DNA of 64,000 nt, taken from positions 104,529,254 through 104,593,253 of the forward strand of contig JAKGHH010000002.1 in assembly GCA_022828595.1 (NCBI GenBank). Direction: 5' to 3'. The notes under the pieces were generated by a model that worked only from the letters and a program-made list of their open reading frames with translations, was not told the DNA's origin and ran no database searches. The translations under genes and the position numbers were made by a program. Origin of the DNA: Nelumbo lutea (Eukaryota > Streptophyta > Magnoliopsida > Proteales > Nelumbonaceae). This document shows, piece after piece, positions 32,331 to 44,212 of this stretch (positions are counted from its first letter, which is position 1; each line of letters opens with the position of its first letter).

Positions 32331-33579
32331 AAACTGGATATTTTTTACCTTTTGAATGTTTATAATTCTGTAATGGAAATTAAAAATTTGCATTGAAATT
32401 GTCCGTATTTTTTGATATTTTTTATTTATTTTAAAATTTTAATGTATTAAAAACAAAGAGGATGTTTGAAACGTCCGTTACTCCTCTGATTTGATGTACA
32501 AGTCTTGCTGAAGGATTATGCAGGAGATATGGACTCTATTACAGGTATCGCGTTTAACCAATCGGAATTCCTCCCCACGACCCCACCCCATCTTCCCACT
32601 TCCCAGTCCGGTCGGTGATTGATACCCACAGGTGCGTCAAATAATCCACGCGATTCAATGCCCCCACCTAACAACATGCAGAAACAGTTGGTTGGAAAAT
32701 GGACTCATCTTCTACGGCTCTATTACGGTATTAAGGCTCCATTTGACATTCTTTATTTTAAGGATTTATTTCTGAGCCAATCAACATATACCACGTTTCC
32801 CTCTGATTGATCCACGTGTATGAAATATGGATTTGGCGTGGTGTATTTTTTGGTTGACCCGATAATTAAACCGGCGCAGATGGACCCAGACCCAGAATTA
32901 GTAAAAGCACGTGCAACAAAAGTAACCACGTCCGAACGGAGATCCACTCCCTTCTAGAGTCTTGGACTAATGTTATGGAGTATGGACTTCTTCCAGCCGC
33001 CCATTTTCCAACGATGACCGAGAGAAGTTAAACGGACCCATCGACCCATTTTCGCCGCTCCGGTGGTCAGCGCATATTGGAGAACTCTTTTCAATCCAAA
33101 CAACACAATCGGCAATCGGCAATCGCCGAAGAAATGGATCATTTGACGGTCAAGAAGCGTTCACGACTCGACTAAAACTATTGTAGTATCGGGCACACCG
33201 AGACATCTTTTTCCGATATTCCGTATCGGGAACCTCAACAAGAGTTTTTCCACCGAAAATTGAGGACTATAGTACTAATCTGCACATTTGGATATCATTG
33301 TTAATCACAGATCCACTGCTCAGATCAGACCACACTTTCCTCGTTTTGTAGGACCAGCCAGACTTCTAAGGCATCAAAAAGGAAAGGACAGAAGTATCTG
33401 CGCGACAAATTTGAAGAGCTGTCGAGCGTGGCCGAAAGTAGCTAACCAGAAGTTGCCGAGAAACCTGGGGAAAACATTCTAGAACCTCCCCCGATTCCAA
33501 TACAGATATGTCGAATCAACGGTTTCCACAAAAGGACTATTCAAAGCGGTATTCCGAGAAGCACCGGTTCAGCCTCTCC
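32331..33579. other. Intergenic and upstream region of the carrier gene
   Basis: No coding domain is recognised. The last few hundred bases are less AT-rich and lead into the AAC promoter. Confidence 0.4.
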
Positions 33580-33590
33580 AATATAAAAAA
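33580..33590 (+). promoter_or_regulatory. TATA box of the ADP/ATP carrier gene
   Basis: AATATAAAAAA, followed about 30 bases later by a CT-rich stretch (GACTCTCCTCCGCCCCTCCA) typical of a plant 5'UTR. Confidence 0.5.
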
Positions 33591-35253
33591 TCTCTTCAAA
33601 GTCAGCCCTTAAAGTGAGACTCTCCTCCGCCCCTCCAGACTTCCAACCTCATTGAGCCTTTCTCCCATCTTTCCTCCTTGTTCTTCTCTCCACCTTTCGC
33701 TTTTCTTTATCCAAGCGAGAGGCGGAGCCGACGCGCAGAAGCCTCACGCAATCGCCGTAGCTCAGGGGTATGCTACAGTACTAATTTTTCTTTCATTCTC
33801 TTGTTTGTGTATATTGAATCTGCTCCTGCTTGTTGTACGGGCGGATCGGTGGTCTCGTTTGGCTCCTAATCTTGTGTGTCTGGACCTCTGATATTATCTG
33901 TGAATAGATTTGGAGTTTTGTAACTGTTTTTGCATTTTAGGTGCGGACATTTCGCCGTTGATCGTATCATCTTGAACTTCTACTTTTTTAACCAAAGATA
34001 CTGGACTCAGATCTATCAGGATTTTTATTTCACATTCATTTTGATTTGGAATATCTATTGGCTCTTTTCCCATTACATCGTCTTATTCTTTATTTATTCG
34101 TTCTAGGTTTCGATTTTTCTTTTTATTCTTAATGTTCTTTCGATATTAAAAGCATCATGCGAAGGTCAGTTGGATAAATTGGATATCTATAAATGTAGAT
34201 CGGGCCCTATTAATGTCTTTCATTGATCCATAGCTCTGTATTTCATACGTGCTTGGGTTCGTTGCATTTTCTGCGTTGCCTTGTTGGTCTGGATTTTCTT
34301 ATGTGTCTTCTAGATTCAGATCTGTCGATTTGATGATGCTTTTCAAGATTGAAAATTCACCTTCGGGTTAAGCGTTTTTCTGTCGAAATTGTTGCTATAT
34401 TTCTGCGCGTGTATTTGTCATCTAGTTCTACCTTAACTGCGAGTTTGTGTTGGTCCGTGTAGACCATACATTGTTTCACTGTCCTACTTTCTTGATCAGT
34501 GTGAATTTATCCATTCTCAAATCTACAGCAATCTACGTAACCGCACTAGTCGGTTAATTTTTTTCCTGAGTCTTGGGTAACCGAAGCTTGGTTTCTTAAA
34601 ATGTTTTACTTATACCTACATTTTATTCCAAAGATATGCCCTGGATTAACAACACTTGTTTCTAAGTCTATCCCTAGTTTTGTTTGATGCTTTTCTTTTG
34701 GTGATTTGTTGATATGCATCTCTAGCTAGTGCCCGCTCTAGTAGGGCTGCAATCCAGCCGAGGTGAACTTCTGTATGTCTTGGCTTGGTTTGACAAAATG
34801 CTATTAAGCTTGGGGTCAAGTTTGAGTATGATTTGAACTCTATTTCCTGGTTCGTGCTCAGTTTGATTAAATATTCAGTGAACTCGAGTTTGGATAGAAA
34901 GCTCGAAAATGATAATATTTTTATATTCTATGTATGTGTTAATTGAGTTAATCGAGTGCTGGCTATGAAGTTGAAATTTTTAATAGTTGATCTTGAGTTC
35001 AAATAACTAATTGAGTTTAATGTTGTTAAAGTCTTATGATTTACAATATGATTCATAATTTGAATCACGAATCCCAATTCGATTTGAATCTTATATCCGA
35101 ATCCTTTTCTGCAAAAAGTTTATGATTTTTGTTTGAATCCTATGATTTGAATCATAAATCATTTGATTTATACTATTCTTGCAATTCAAATGAATTCGAT
35201 TAAGAATAAATTCTCTACTTTGTCATATTATTGTTAATATTTCGATTATTAAA

Positions 35254-35542
35254 ACCATATGTTGAGATTATTTTCAACATATGTAGGATAAAGAGTCATT
35301 GTATGTGGATTATATAACTTTCAAGTCAAATTTGATTATATCATATGTTGAGATTATTTAGATTATTATTGTTAAGAATGAAACCATATATTTCGAGATT
35401 ATTATTGTTAAGAATAAAATCACATATTTAGATTATTATTTTTAAGAATAAAACCATATGTTGAGATTATTTTCAACATATGTAGGATAAAGAGTCATTG
35501 TCTGTGGATTATATAACTTCCAAGTCAAATTTGATTATATCA
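35254..35542 (+). repeat. 90-bp direct repeat within the carrier 5' intron
   Basis: Copies at 35254-35342 and 35453-35542 share CCATATGTTGAGATTATTTT and GGATAAAGAGTCATTG with only a few differences. The spacer contains further partial copies (GATTATTATTGTTAAGAAT), so this is a locally amplified segment. Confidence 0.75.
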
Positions 35543-36395
35543 ACTTAGACTTCTATTGTATAAGTGGTAAATTCTATTGATTTAGGCACACACATGGTAG
35601 ATATAGATTAAAAACATGGTAGGATCACTTTATTACACATTTTGTCTTTTAGCATATCTATATTTTATTTTTTATAATTTTTTAAAAATATTAATAATCT
35701 TGCAGTTTATGATATGATTCATGATTTGATTCGATTCAATTTTGTCTACGATTTACAATGTGAAAACGATTTTCAGAACATTGATTGATTTTACCTAAAA
35801 ATTTAAACTTGATTAGAATCAAATTCAAATTGAGCCTAATCGAACTTGACCTTGAACTATTCTATTAGAGCTTGTTTTGATTGCAGTCATACCCTAAATG
35901 CCTTGTAGTTTGGTGCATCATTATCAACAAGTGTTCTGTGAGTTTTAAAAGGTACTCCTCAGACATGCCTAGCCGTTCAGGCGAAGCACATTTTAGGGTA
36001 TGCAATATGTTTTATAAAATCATTATTTATTGTGTGGGAACTAAGTATTAAAGACCCTAGCATGGAATTGTTTGGACTTGCCTCGAGGGGCTTGGTACAA
36101 AGGTGGTTCATAGATTCAGGAATGCAATATGTTTTACATCGCATTAGCCACCTGAAGTAATGCAACTGAGGAAAAAAAGAGATTGTGGGTTTGACATGCT
36201 TGAAAATGTTTTGTATGTTTGATTATGTTTTTCAATTTTCATTTGAAAATAGTTTTTTTTTGTTTATGCTTATGTATTTCTATTTTGATTTTTTGTTTTT
36301 TTTTTGTTTTTATTTTTGCGCCTTGCTTCAAAAAAGGTATGTGCGTGGTGCACCTTGTGCCTTGCACTTTTAAAACATTGTTAGATTAAGTGTTT

Positions 36396-36586
36396 AGGGA
36401 CCGTTAGTTGGTGTAATGGGAAAATTTCAGACTGGTAAGTGTGACAGCAAGGGTTTTGAGTCTGAGCCTCTGTGGGTGGCCACTTTGTGCAAAAATGGCA
36501 AAGTTTGGGACTGTACCTAGTCTATCCCTCCCAAGACCCCAGATGGTTGGAACAAACAGTGGGTTATTGCCTTTTTTTAACCTGCT
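36396..36586 (+). mobile_element. Au-like SINE in the carrier 5' intron
   Basis: The tRNA-derived head contains GGTTTTGAGTCTGAGCCTC, a degenerate box B. The body has GTGCAAAAATGGCAAAG, then CCTCCCAAGACCCC and a T-rich tail, as in the widespread plant Au SINE. Flanking 13-bp duplications AGATTAAGTGTTT (36383-36395) and AGATGAAGTGTTT (36587-36599) differ at one base. A SINE inserted by LINE machinery would give such a duplication. Confidence 0.7.
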
Positions 36587-37970
36587 AGATGAAGTGTTTC
36601 TTTTCCAAGACAGAAGATTCTGTCATTGGGTGGCAGTCCTTTGGGGGTGGGGCAGGGTTAACAGGTAAAACATCATTTTTATCATTTGAGGCTTTCATGT
36701 GCTTGGCCTTCATGCACTTCTAGCTTTTATTGCTTTGTCTTCACCATATGTGCAACTGTAAGGGAATGGAAAAACTGCTGAATGTCGGTATGGAAATTGA
36801 AGCATTGTCATTTGTCCTGATTCTTGTTGTTATCTGATGCCATTGACTTTAACGTCCTCATAGGAATGATTTCATCTTCAACCGGTTATTGGTTATTGAA
36901 TAAATCCTGTTGTCTATGCTATCTCCCATGTTTTTATTTTTCCTTTGGTTTTTTTGTTGGAATTTACATTTCATTTTTTACCTTGTACTTGGATTTTGAT
37001 TAGGGAATTGGACTGGTTACCGGCTGTACTTGTTTTATTGACGTACTATGTTCTGTGATTTAAAGTTTGAATAACCATATATTTGATTCGTCCTTTCATT
37101 TTAGTTTTTTCTATCCTGGCAGAAGTTAAGTTTATGTGAGATGATTTTATTTGATTTGTTTCTACATGCTGTTCACTACATAAAGTCATGAACAAAATTT
37201 ATATGTACATGATTTTAGAGAGCCCCCATCTGTTACTTGGCATGTGTTTCTATTTTGAATGCCAGCTTTTTTGAAATATTTAGAACAATAATTTTTCTCA
37301 TTAAATGGTCCACTTTGTACATAGGTATTATTGAGAGTAATCTGTTTGATAAAAATGTTTATATTACCTAAAAATGGTACTTTTTAGTGTTATCTTAAAG
37401 TGCCATTTGAAACCTTATTTCAACAGTTCATTATTTGTAATATGCATTGCAGTGCTTCAGGACCTGCTTGTACACAGTATTATGCTTTGCCCAGTCAGTA
37501 TAGTTCTCATGGTGTTGCCTAGGCTTAACTTGTAGCAATAATGTACTCACCAAGGCAGCAAAATTGACAAGGCGCCTTTTCATGTTGCCAGGTCTTACTA
37601 ATATGTGTGTTAATACATTTTATTATATACTATATATATCATTTATACTTTGTTTTAAAAAGGGTTTTGAGAAAAAGAAAGAAAGAAAAGGAGGTTTCAT
37701 TTTTTTCTAGTATATTTAAACTATTTTTATCTTTTCGATATGATGACTTTTCCACACATTGAGAAGAAATTTAAAATTCTCATTTAAGAGAATTGCTACT
37801 TTTTTCAATTAATTGCTGCTTTTTAGTCGTAAAGGGTGATGCTACCTTGACCTCCTGGTTACTTAATTGTGAGAACTGTTGCTAAACTGTTCAGGGTATG
37901 AGAAATTGAAATTCAATGTTACCTGATAAGAATTATTTGCTTTTTTTAACAGGGTCTCAGTTTGCAAGAA

Positions 37971-39482
37971 ATGATGGCTGATCAGCCTCATCACCCAACT
38001 GTCCTCCAGAAGGTGGCTGGGCAGTTTCAACTTGGTTCAAGCCTTTCTCAAGATGTTCAGGCTCGCAATGGCAGTTTTTATAGGCCTTCAATGTACCAGA
38101 GACGCTTTGCTTATGGAAATTATAGCAATGGTGGACTACAGTACTCACTGACACAGCCATGCAGCAGCAGTAGCAGTTGTGATCTGTCCATGGTTGCCCC
38201 AGCTGCTTCACCTATCTTTGTCCAAGCACCAAAAGAGAAAGGATTCACCAACTTTGCCATTGATTTCCTTATGGGTGGGGTTTCCGCTGCTGTATCTAAA
38301 ACGGCTGCTGCTCCCATTGAGCGTGTGAAGCTTTTGATCCAGAACCAGGATGAGATGATCAAGGCTGGCCGTCTCTCTGAGCCTTACAAGGGTATTACAG
38401 ACTGCTTCAAGCGAACAATCAGTGATGAAGGGATTGCGTCATTGTGGAGGGGCAACACTGCTAATGTCATCCGTTACTTTCCCACTCAGGTTGGTTATGA
38501 TTCTCGTCTTATTTCTAGTTTCTGCATAAAACTTCTAATTTTATTGCCTTTGAATATAAGATGTGCCAAATAATTTCTGCACCAGGCATTGAACTTTGCT
38601 TTTAAAGACTACTTCAAGAGGTTGTTCAGCTTCAAGAAAGACAGGGATGGCTACTGGAAATGGTTTGCTGGCAACTTGGCATCGGGTGGTGCTGCTGGTG
38701 CCTCCTCCCTCCTATTTGTTTATTCCTTAGACTATGCTAGAACCCGGTTGGCAAATGATGCGAAGGCAGCAAAGAAGGGTGGGGAGAGGCAGTTCAATGG
38801 CTTGGTCGATGTTTATAGGAAGACACTCAAATCCGATGGTGTTGCTGGTCTTTACCGTGGTTTCAACATCTCTTGTGTTGGGATCATTGTTTATCGTGGT
38901 CTCTACTTCGGACTGTACGATTCATTGAAGCCAGTGGTTCTGACTGGAAACTTACAGGTTAGTTGTCACTTGCTCTTGCCTCTTTCTTCCCTCCTTTTAT
39001 GAAAGTGCAATTAATGTAGTAATGCCAGGTACGGTGGCCTGTTGATTTCTACCATCCATCCATTAGTGTTGCTGATTGTGGTGTTCTTCTGATATGATAG
39101 TGGATGCTTGTGTTCGTGATACACAAACAAGTGCATGTTTTATAGGTCTACCCACTTACAAATTTCTTTTTATTTGTGATTCCAGGATAGTTTCTTTGCT
39201 AGTTTTGCATTGGGTTGGCTCATCACAAATGGTGCTGGCCTTGCCTCGTACCCAATTGACACTGTTCGGAGAAGAATGATGATGACTTCCGGTGAAGCTG
39301 TGAAGTACAAGAGCTCTTTGGATGCCTTCTCTCAGATTCTTAAGAATGAGGGGGCCAAGTCATTGTTCAAGGGAGCAGGAGCAAACATTCTCCGTGCAGT
39401 TGCTGGTGCTGGTGTGCTTGCAGGTTATGACAAGCTTCAGCTGATCGTTTTTGGAAAGAAGTACGGGTCTGGTGGCGCCTAA
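37971..39482 (+). CDS. AAC: Mitochondrial ADP/ATP carrier protein
   Basis: Exchanges cytosolic ADP for matrix ATP across the inner mitochondrial membrane. Three coding exons with GT-AG junctions: 37971-38489, 38586-38957 and 39186-39482, all phase 0, giving 395 residues (394 if the second ATG at 37974 is used). A plant-type N-terminal extension of about 95 residues (QKVAGQF, a serine run) precedes three mitochondrial-carrier repeats. Visible signatures: [21 protein letters not shown] with the PxE/DxR-K motif in repeat 1, [14 protein letters not shown] in repeat 2, and [13 protein letters not shown] in repeat 3, the last being the AAC-specific RRRMMM. The length is normal for plants. I chose ATG 37971 because it follows the 5'UTR acceptor and the MADQ start is family-like. 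No break is seen; it should be functional. Confidence 0.93.
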
Positions 39483-40079
39483 CTGGTGGTGGTATCCTAT
39501 CCAATTAGTTCTGTTAGCAGTAGATGGTGATGAAAACTTGAAAGAGTTATACTGAGAATTTATCCGGGCGATTTTCTTTTTTATCTTTCCAATAATTTAG
39601 TTTCAAACGTCAGATTTAAAGGGGGTTTCTCCCGGAAACTTGTTTACAATTTTTTTGGATGGAATTTTGTTTTCCAGAAACTTCATTTTATTAGCGGTTG
39701 CAAGTGCCAACTGCGAGGGGATTGCTACCCGTAATTAGGGTTACTGTGTTAATTCTATTAGTCATTAATACTAGATATAGTTTCTTGTTATGCTTGATTA
39801 CTTGTGGGCTGCAATACATCGGTCGGATGCATATGCATCATTTGTTGTTTTATAGTGGAATTTTTATTTCCTAAAAAAGGAACCAAAAGTTAGATACTAG
39901 TAGTAAGACTTGTACAAAACTGATTAATGTTATGTATTCGAATTTGTCTGGTTTATATTTAACAACCGGGGCGATGCATGGGAAAAATATGGTAGGGTTT
40001 ATTGGGTTTAAAATTTATTGCTTTATCAGCCAATGCAACCCGTGGGTAGAGGTAACTATTTTCAGAAAACAAACTTTTA
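39483..40079 (+). other. 3' region of the carrier gene, then repeat sequence
   Basis: The T-rich 3'UTR probably extends to about 39760. I cannot fix the poly(A) site. From about 39960 a CGGGGCGATGCATGGG segment resembles the borders of the AT-rich repeat family. Confidence 0.35.
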
Positions 40080-40184
40080 GGCTCAGTTTGGAAGGAGTGC
40101 AAATGTGAATGTGTTACAAAATAATATACAATATAAGGTTTTGCACGCTATAAATTTGTATTTGTACTCCTTCCGAACTGAGCC
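40080..40184. mobile_element. Tourist-like MITE, full copy (type copy)
   Basis: 105 bp. The left end GGCTCAGTTTGGAAGGAGTG and right end (GGCTCAGTTCGGAAGGAGTA on the other strand) are inverted repeats that continue into CAAATG-type words. TTA flanks both sides (40077-40079, 40185-40187), the 3-bp duplication of PIF/Harbinger Tourist elements. Confidence 0.75.
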
Positions 40185-40920
40185 TTAATTAAAAAAATTC
40201 ATGGATTCAGGTCTTTGACGGGGAATTGTGGGTGGTAGTATGTTAAAATTTTCGTATTGAGGATCTGGGTCAGAAATGGTGTTTATTTAAAACTCGGGGT
40301 CGAGATGGGGAGTATGTGATTCCCAGTTCCCCACCCTAAACCTGGCCATTGTCATGCGTATTTGTGGTTGTCATACCCATAACACCCCCTTAAACTCACT
40401 ATAGTTTCAGAAACGGTGTTTTCTCTATTAAAAAAATTGTGTTTATTTTAAAACTTGGGGTCGAGATGGGGAGTATGTGATCCCCACTTCTCCACCCAAA
40501 ACCTCGGCCATAACACCCTTTAAACTCATAGATATAGTTTTAATAATTATGTAATTATAAATGTAGTATGCATTATTTATGTAAATGATTGACTTTTTTT
40601 AATTATTTATTTGAATAATTAAAGTTTTATAATTTAACTTTTACTAAACTAAATTATCAAAATTAGTAATTTTTAGTAATTAAACTCAAATATTATATAG
40701 TAAATACCAAAATTACTGAAAATATAAGAAATAAAATTATAATTATTAAAATTAATTTTCCATCGAAAAGTTACTGAATTTTTCTAATTAATTTTCTGAT
40801 AATATCATTAAATATTAATAAACTTGCCAAAATTGTTGAAAATATTAATAACTATGTTTTGCTAAAAATTACTAATAATATCAAAATTACTGAAATTGTA
40901 AAATAATAAATTTATATTTA

Positions 40921-42593
40921 GGGAAGCATTTCTAAACTCACCACAATTTTTCAAAATGTCTAAAACAAACCATGCCACTAACTTGATGTTAAACAAACTA
41001 ATGGGTGTTAATATATTACCATTTTAACCTTCATAGAAAAATATAAAATATATACATATATTTTAATAATTAGACATGAAAAATAGGAAAAAGTTCAAAA
41101 AATATTTTCAAATATAAATACATAAAAACACCTAAAAAATACCAGAAATTTTGTAGAAAAAAAAACACCAAAAATTATAGAAGAACACACAAATTGCAAA
41201 TAAATAAAAAATACCAGAAATTTTATAGATTGTATAAAATAGAAAAATGTAAAAAAAAACAAAAGTTATAAAAAACATTGGAAATTATAACAAAACACTA
41301 AAAATGCAAAAAAGAAAGAAAATTGAAAACTCAAAAAGACCCTTTTCCTCTCGCCATCCAAGGGTAATTTGGTCATGAAAATTGATGTGGACACCTTTAT
41401 TAAGAAGTGATGAGGGTAGATTTGGCCCTCCATTGACATCATGACACATGTCATCTTAAAACAACTGGATGACACCCCAACATCACCTAGGTGATGAATT
41501 GCCTTAGCCAAAATGATGGAATCCTAACTGGCGACCTACCTATGCTGTCGACCTGGCGTCCTACCTCCGCTGCCGACCTGTTAACCTGCCTCTACTGCCA
41601 ACTTGGCGACCTACCTCCATCGACTTGGCGACCTGCCTCTTCCACTGACCTGGCGACCTGCCTCCGCCTCCGACCTAGTGACTTGCCTCTGCCGACCTGG
41701 TGGAAATCTTGCTAGCGGCCTCGTCCACAGCTCAAGGCAACTAGCAAAACCTTATCCAAAGCCGACCTGTGGTGCCTCGTCAGTATCGGCCGAAGTGACC
41801 TCGACATGAGGAGTGACTTACCTCGAGGGCTTGCAAACTTGATTGAGGTCCAAGTGGCAACCTGCGAGATGTGCTTGCTAACCAACTCTGCATGCATCCC
41901 ATCACTCCCGGGTCTCTTGGAAGTTAGCTCTTATACCGAATGTTTTGGAGGAAACCGACGAAGGCACAAAGATTGGCCTATGTGCACAACTACCTCTTAG
42001 GACTTTGGACCAGTTAGGCATGTCTTCCCGGAGATCCCAGATGCGGTGCGTGATACCCATGCCAAACAATGCCTATATAAAGGCCTTACCTCAAACCTCA
42101 AATGGTAGATGAACAATTTATCTCTCGTAGCTCTCTATCTCACTTTTAGCTCTCTCAAAAAATTTTCAACTCGTTGACTTAAGCATTGGAGTGCCCACCC
42201 TGGGTAAAGCAACCCGGGCACTCTGACACTATTTCCTTGCATGTCGCCCTAATAAGCTATATAGCTCGTCACTATTCAACTAGGCATCCGAGCCACCTTC
42301 CAGTTTGTCACCATTCAACTAGGCGTTCGAGCCACTTTTCAGCTAGGAACCATTCAGCTAGGCGTCCAAGCCACATTCTAAGTAGGGATTGTTCAGCTAG
42401 GCATCCGAGTCACTTGCCAGTCAGGAGCTGCCGAAACGTGCATCATCAAGAAGCATTAACAATGCACTAATAGAAGGTAAGTTTTGGAAAAAAAAAGAAA
42501 CTTACTAACATGGTGAGTTTTAGATAGTTTGAAAAGTTGTGGTGAGTTTAAGAAAAATGCTAAAAACTCATGGTGAGTTTTAGACAATTTTCC
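40921..42593. mobile_element. Foldback Mutator-like element containing a solo LTR
   Basis: The left end GGGAAGCATTTCTAAACTCA and the right end (GGAAAATTGTCTAAAACTCA on the other strand) lead into arms with repeated AAACTCACCA words. The perfect 9-bp duplication TTATATTTA occurs at 40912-40920 and 42594-42602. It is 1673 bp, of which 935 bp is the LTR at 41514-42448. No transposase is present. Confidence 0.7.
41514..42448 (+). repeat. Solo LTR of a Tat-type element
   Basis: TGATGG...CATCA ends, 935 bp, with no internal region beside it. It contains ACCTGGCGACCTACCTCC-type tandem repeats (41530-41700), the TATA box TATATAAAG at 42074-42082, a downstream GACTTAAGCATTGGAGTG motif shared with the LTR at 45738, and about five imperfect repeats of TTCAACTAGGCATCCGAGCC (42265-42420). 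No clean 5-bp duplication is visible (CAAAA versus AGAAG). Confidence 0.65.
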
Positions 42594-43482
42594 TTATATT
42601 TATTAAATGTTCCAATGAAAATTACCAATGATATTTAATTATTTAATTTGTATTTATTAATATTTTGATTAAATGTTAATTTTAGTAATTATTAATTTCA
42701 ATAATTAAATATCAAAATTTTTTGAAATTAAATTACCAAAATCAGTAATTTTCAGCAAGTAATTTTTAGTAATTAAATTTTCCAATTTAGTAACATTTTG
42801 AAAATTTATAGTTTAGATGTTTATATTTACTGAATAATATTCAATAATATCACTAATTATTGAAAATATAAAAAAATATTTCATAAATTAATTTAACTAC
42901 CCAAATTAATTTAACCACAATTTTTGTTTTTGTATGGTTTATTGGGTATGTAATATAGATTAAGAGTTCTGCCACATCGTTTATTGGGCATGAGAGAGAA
43001 TTGGAGTGGGACGCAAAGTGGAAAAAAGAGGACTGCCACATGACTAAATGGAATGGCTGAGAAGGGGGGTTTGGAGAAAAGAGAGAGAGTTAAGAAGAAA
43101 TGAAAGAAGGGGGAATGGGAGAAGGAGAGGACTGTTGAGGTTGCCTATATTGCTTTATAATATAGTATCAATTTGATCTAAATTTGGATTGCAATGACCT
43201 ATGCATGAAATATTGAATAATATTATTAATTTAAACGAAAATGATCAAAATATCGTATTATTAATAAAATGGGCAAAAAATACTAATATTATCATATTGT
43301 ATGTCATGAATTTGACGTCGAAGTCAATTTTATTATTATTAACATAGAATATGATTATATTGCATTATGTAGATGAATTCATGTTCAACTTAATTATTGC
43401 ATCATTGCCTCGTTCAATAAAATTTGAAGTAGCATTTACAGCCTAAAGTGAGTTCGGATCTTCTCCCAATGTGTGGTGAATT

Positions 43483-43643
43483 CGGATTCAGTCCTCACAA
43501 AACTGTATTCACAATATCCTCACAGTCACTTGTAACTGTGTATTGAAAATATTTCAGTACTTGTATATATTAATATTCCCCATGCACAGCTGACAAGTGG
43601 CCCTAAATATGGAGTGAATATCATTTTATGAGGACTGAATCCG
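43483..43643. mobile_element. Short inverted-repeat MITE
   Basis: CGGATTCAGTCCTCACAAAA on the left and CGGATTCAGTCCTCATAAAA on the other strand at the right; each arm goes on to ATTCAC. About 161 bp. No duplication was identified. Confidence 0.55.
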
Positions 43644-43996
43644 ATCTCGTATAAATTTATTGGGTGCAAATCCTTTCTTTTGAATCACTTGGAACTGGGC
43701 CGGAAGAGTAACCCAACCTCTTGCCTAACAGAAATCCTGTCTTTTGAATCACTTGGAGTGAAAAGACAATCACTTTGGGTGTAGAAGACTGCATGAAACA
43801 GCTGCATATTGGAAATATTTCTATTCTCCCATACTCAAAAATATTAAATTTGTGAGGAGATGTTTCTGATGTATAGCTTGATAGCATGCTCTCATATACC
43901 ATTTCATATTTCTTGTATAATCCTCTATTTTCTTTTTTGTATGCAATAATAGAAGATATTTGCTCTCTCTTTCTCTACACACAGAATCCACTGTGC

Positions 43997-44203
43997 ATCA
44001 AAATACTTTGACTGTTGGGAGCCAACATCCTATGCTGTTGAGAGCGGTTTTGAGAATGTCACATTACCATCAGAGTGGGTAAATTAGTAATTATCCCCTT
44101 ATTTTATTTTGATAGAAAAGAAAGACATGGGTGTAAATAGGTAAACATGCCCAGCTCAAAAACGCTCTCAACAGCCTGTTGGCTCCCAACAATCAAAGTT
44201 ATC
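43997..44203. mobile_element. Mutator-like MITE with 9-bp duplication
   Basis: The arms include ACTTTGACTGTTGGGAGCC on the left and ACTTTGATTGTTGGGAGCC on the right (other strand), then CTGTTGAGAGCG. Flanks CCACTGTGC (43988-43996) and CCACTGCGC (44204-44212) match at eight of nine bases. 207 bp, noncoding. Confidence 0.6.
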
Positions 44204-44212
44204 CCACTGCGC

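Larger units (their letters stand above)
33612..37952 (+). other. 5'UTR exon and long 5'UTR intron of the ADP/ATP carrier gene
   Basis: A pyrimidine-rich leader runs from about 33612 to 33767, where CTCAGGG meets GTATGC, a usable donor. The matching acceptor is TTTTTTTAACAG at 37941-37952, 18 bases before the start codon. The roughly 4.2 kb intron carries an Au-like SINE (36396-36586) and a duplicated 90-bp segment. Plant AAC genes commonly have a 5'UTR intron. A second small noncoding exon starting near 33942 (after GCATTTTAG) is possible. Confidence 0.5.
39960..43160. mobile_element. AT-rich repeat family, diverged copy with nested elements
   Basis: The segments GGGGTCGAGATGGGGAGTATG with AACACCCCCTTAAACTCA (40290-40520) and GGGAATGGGAGAAGGAGAGG (43110-43130) correspond to 7850-7960 and 9080-9110 in copy 1. 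A MITE, a foldback element and a solo LTR lie inside. The outer limits are approximate. Confidence 0.35.

Noticed and set aside
35880..36180. tRNA or small RNA gene
   Set aside because: No box A/box B pair or cloverleaf could be drawn. The only tRNA-like head is in the SINE at 36396.
42186..42470. 94-codon ORF with histidine/serine repeats
   Set aside because: It reads through the imperfect tandem repeats near the end of the solo LTR.
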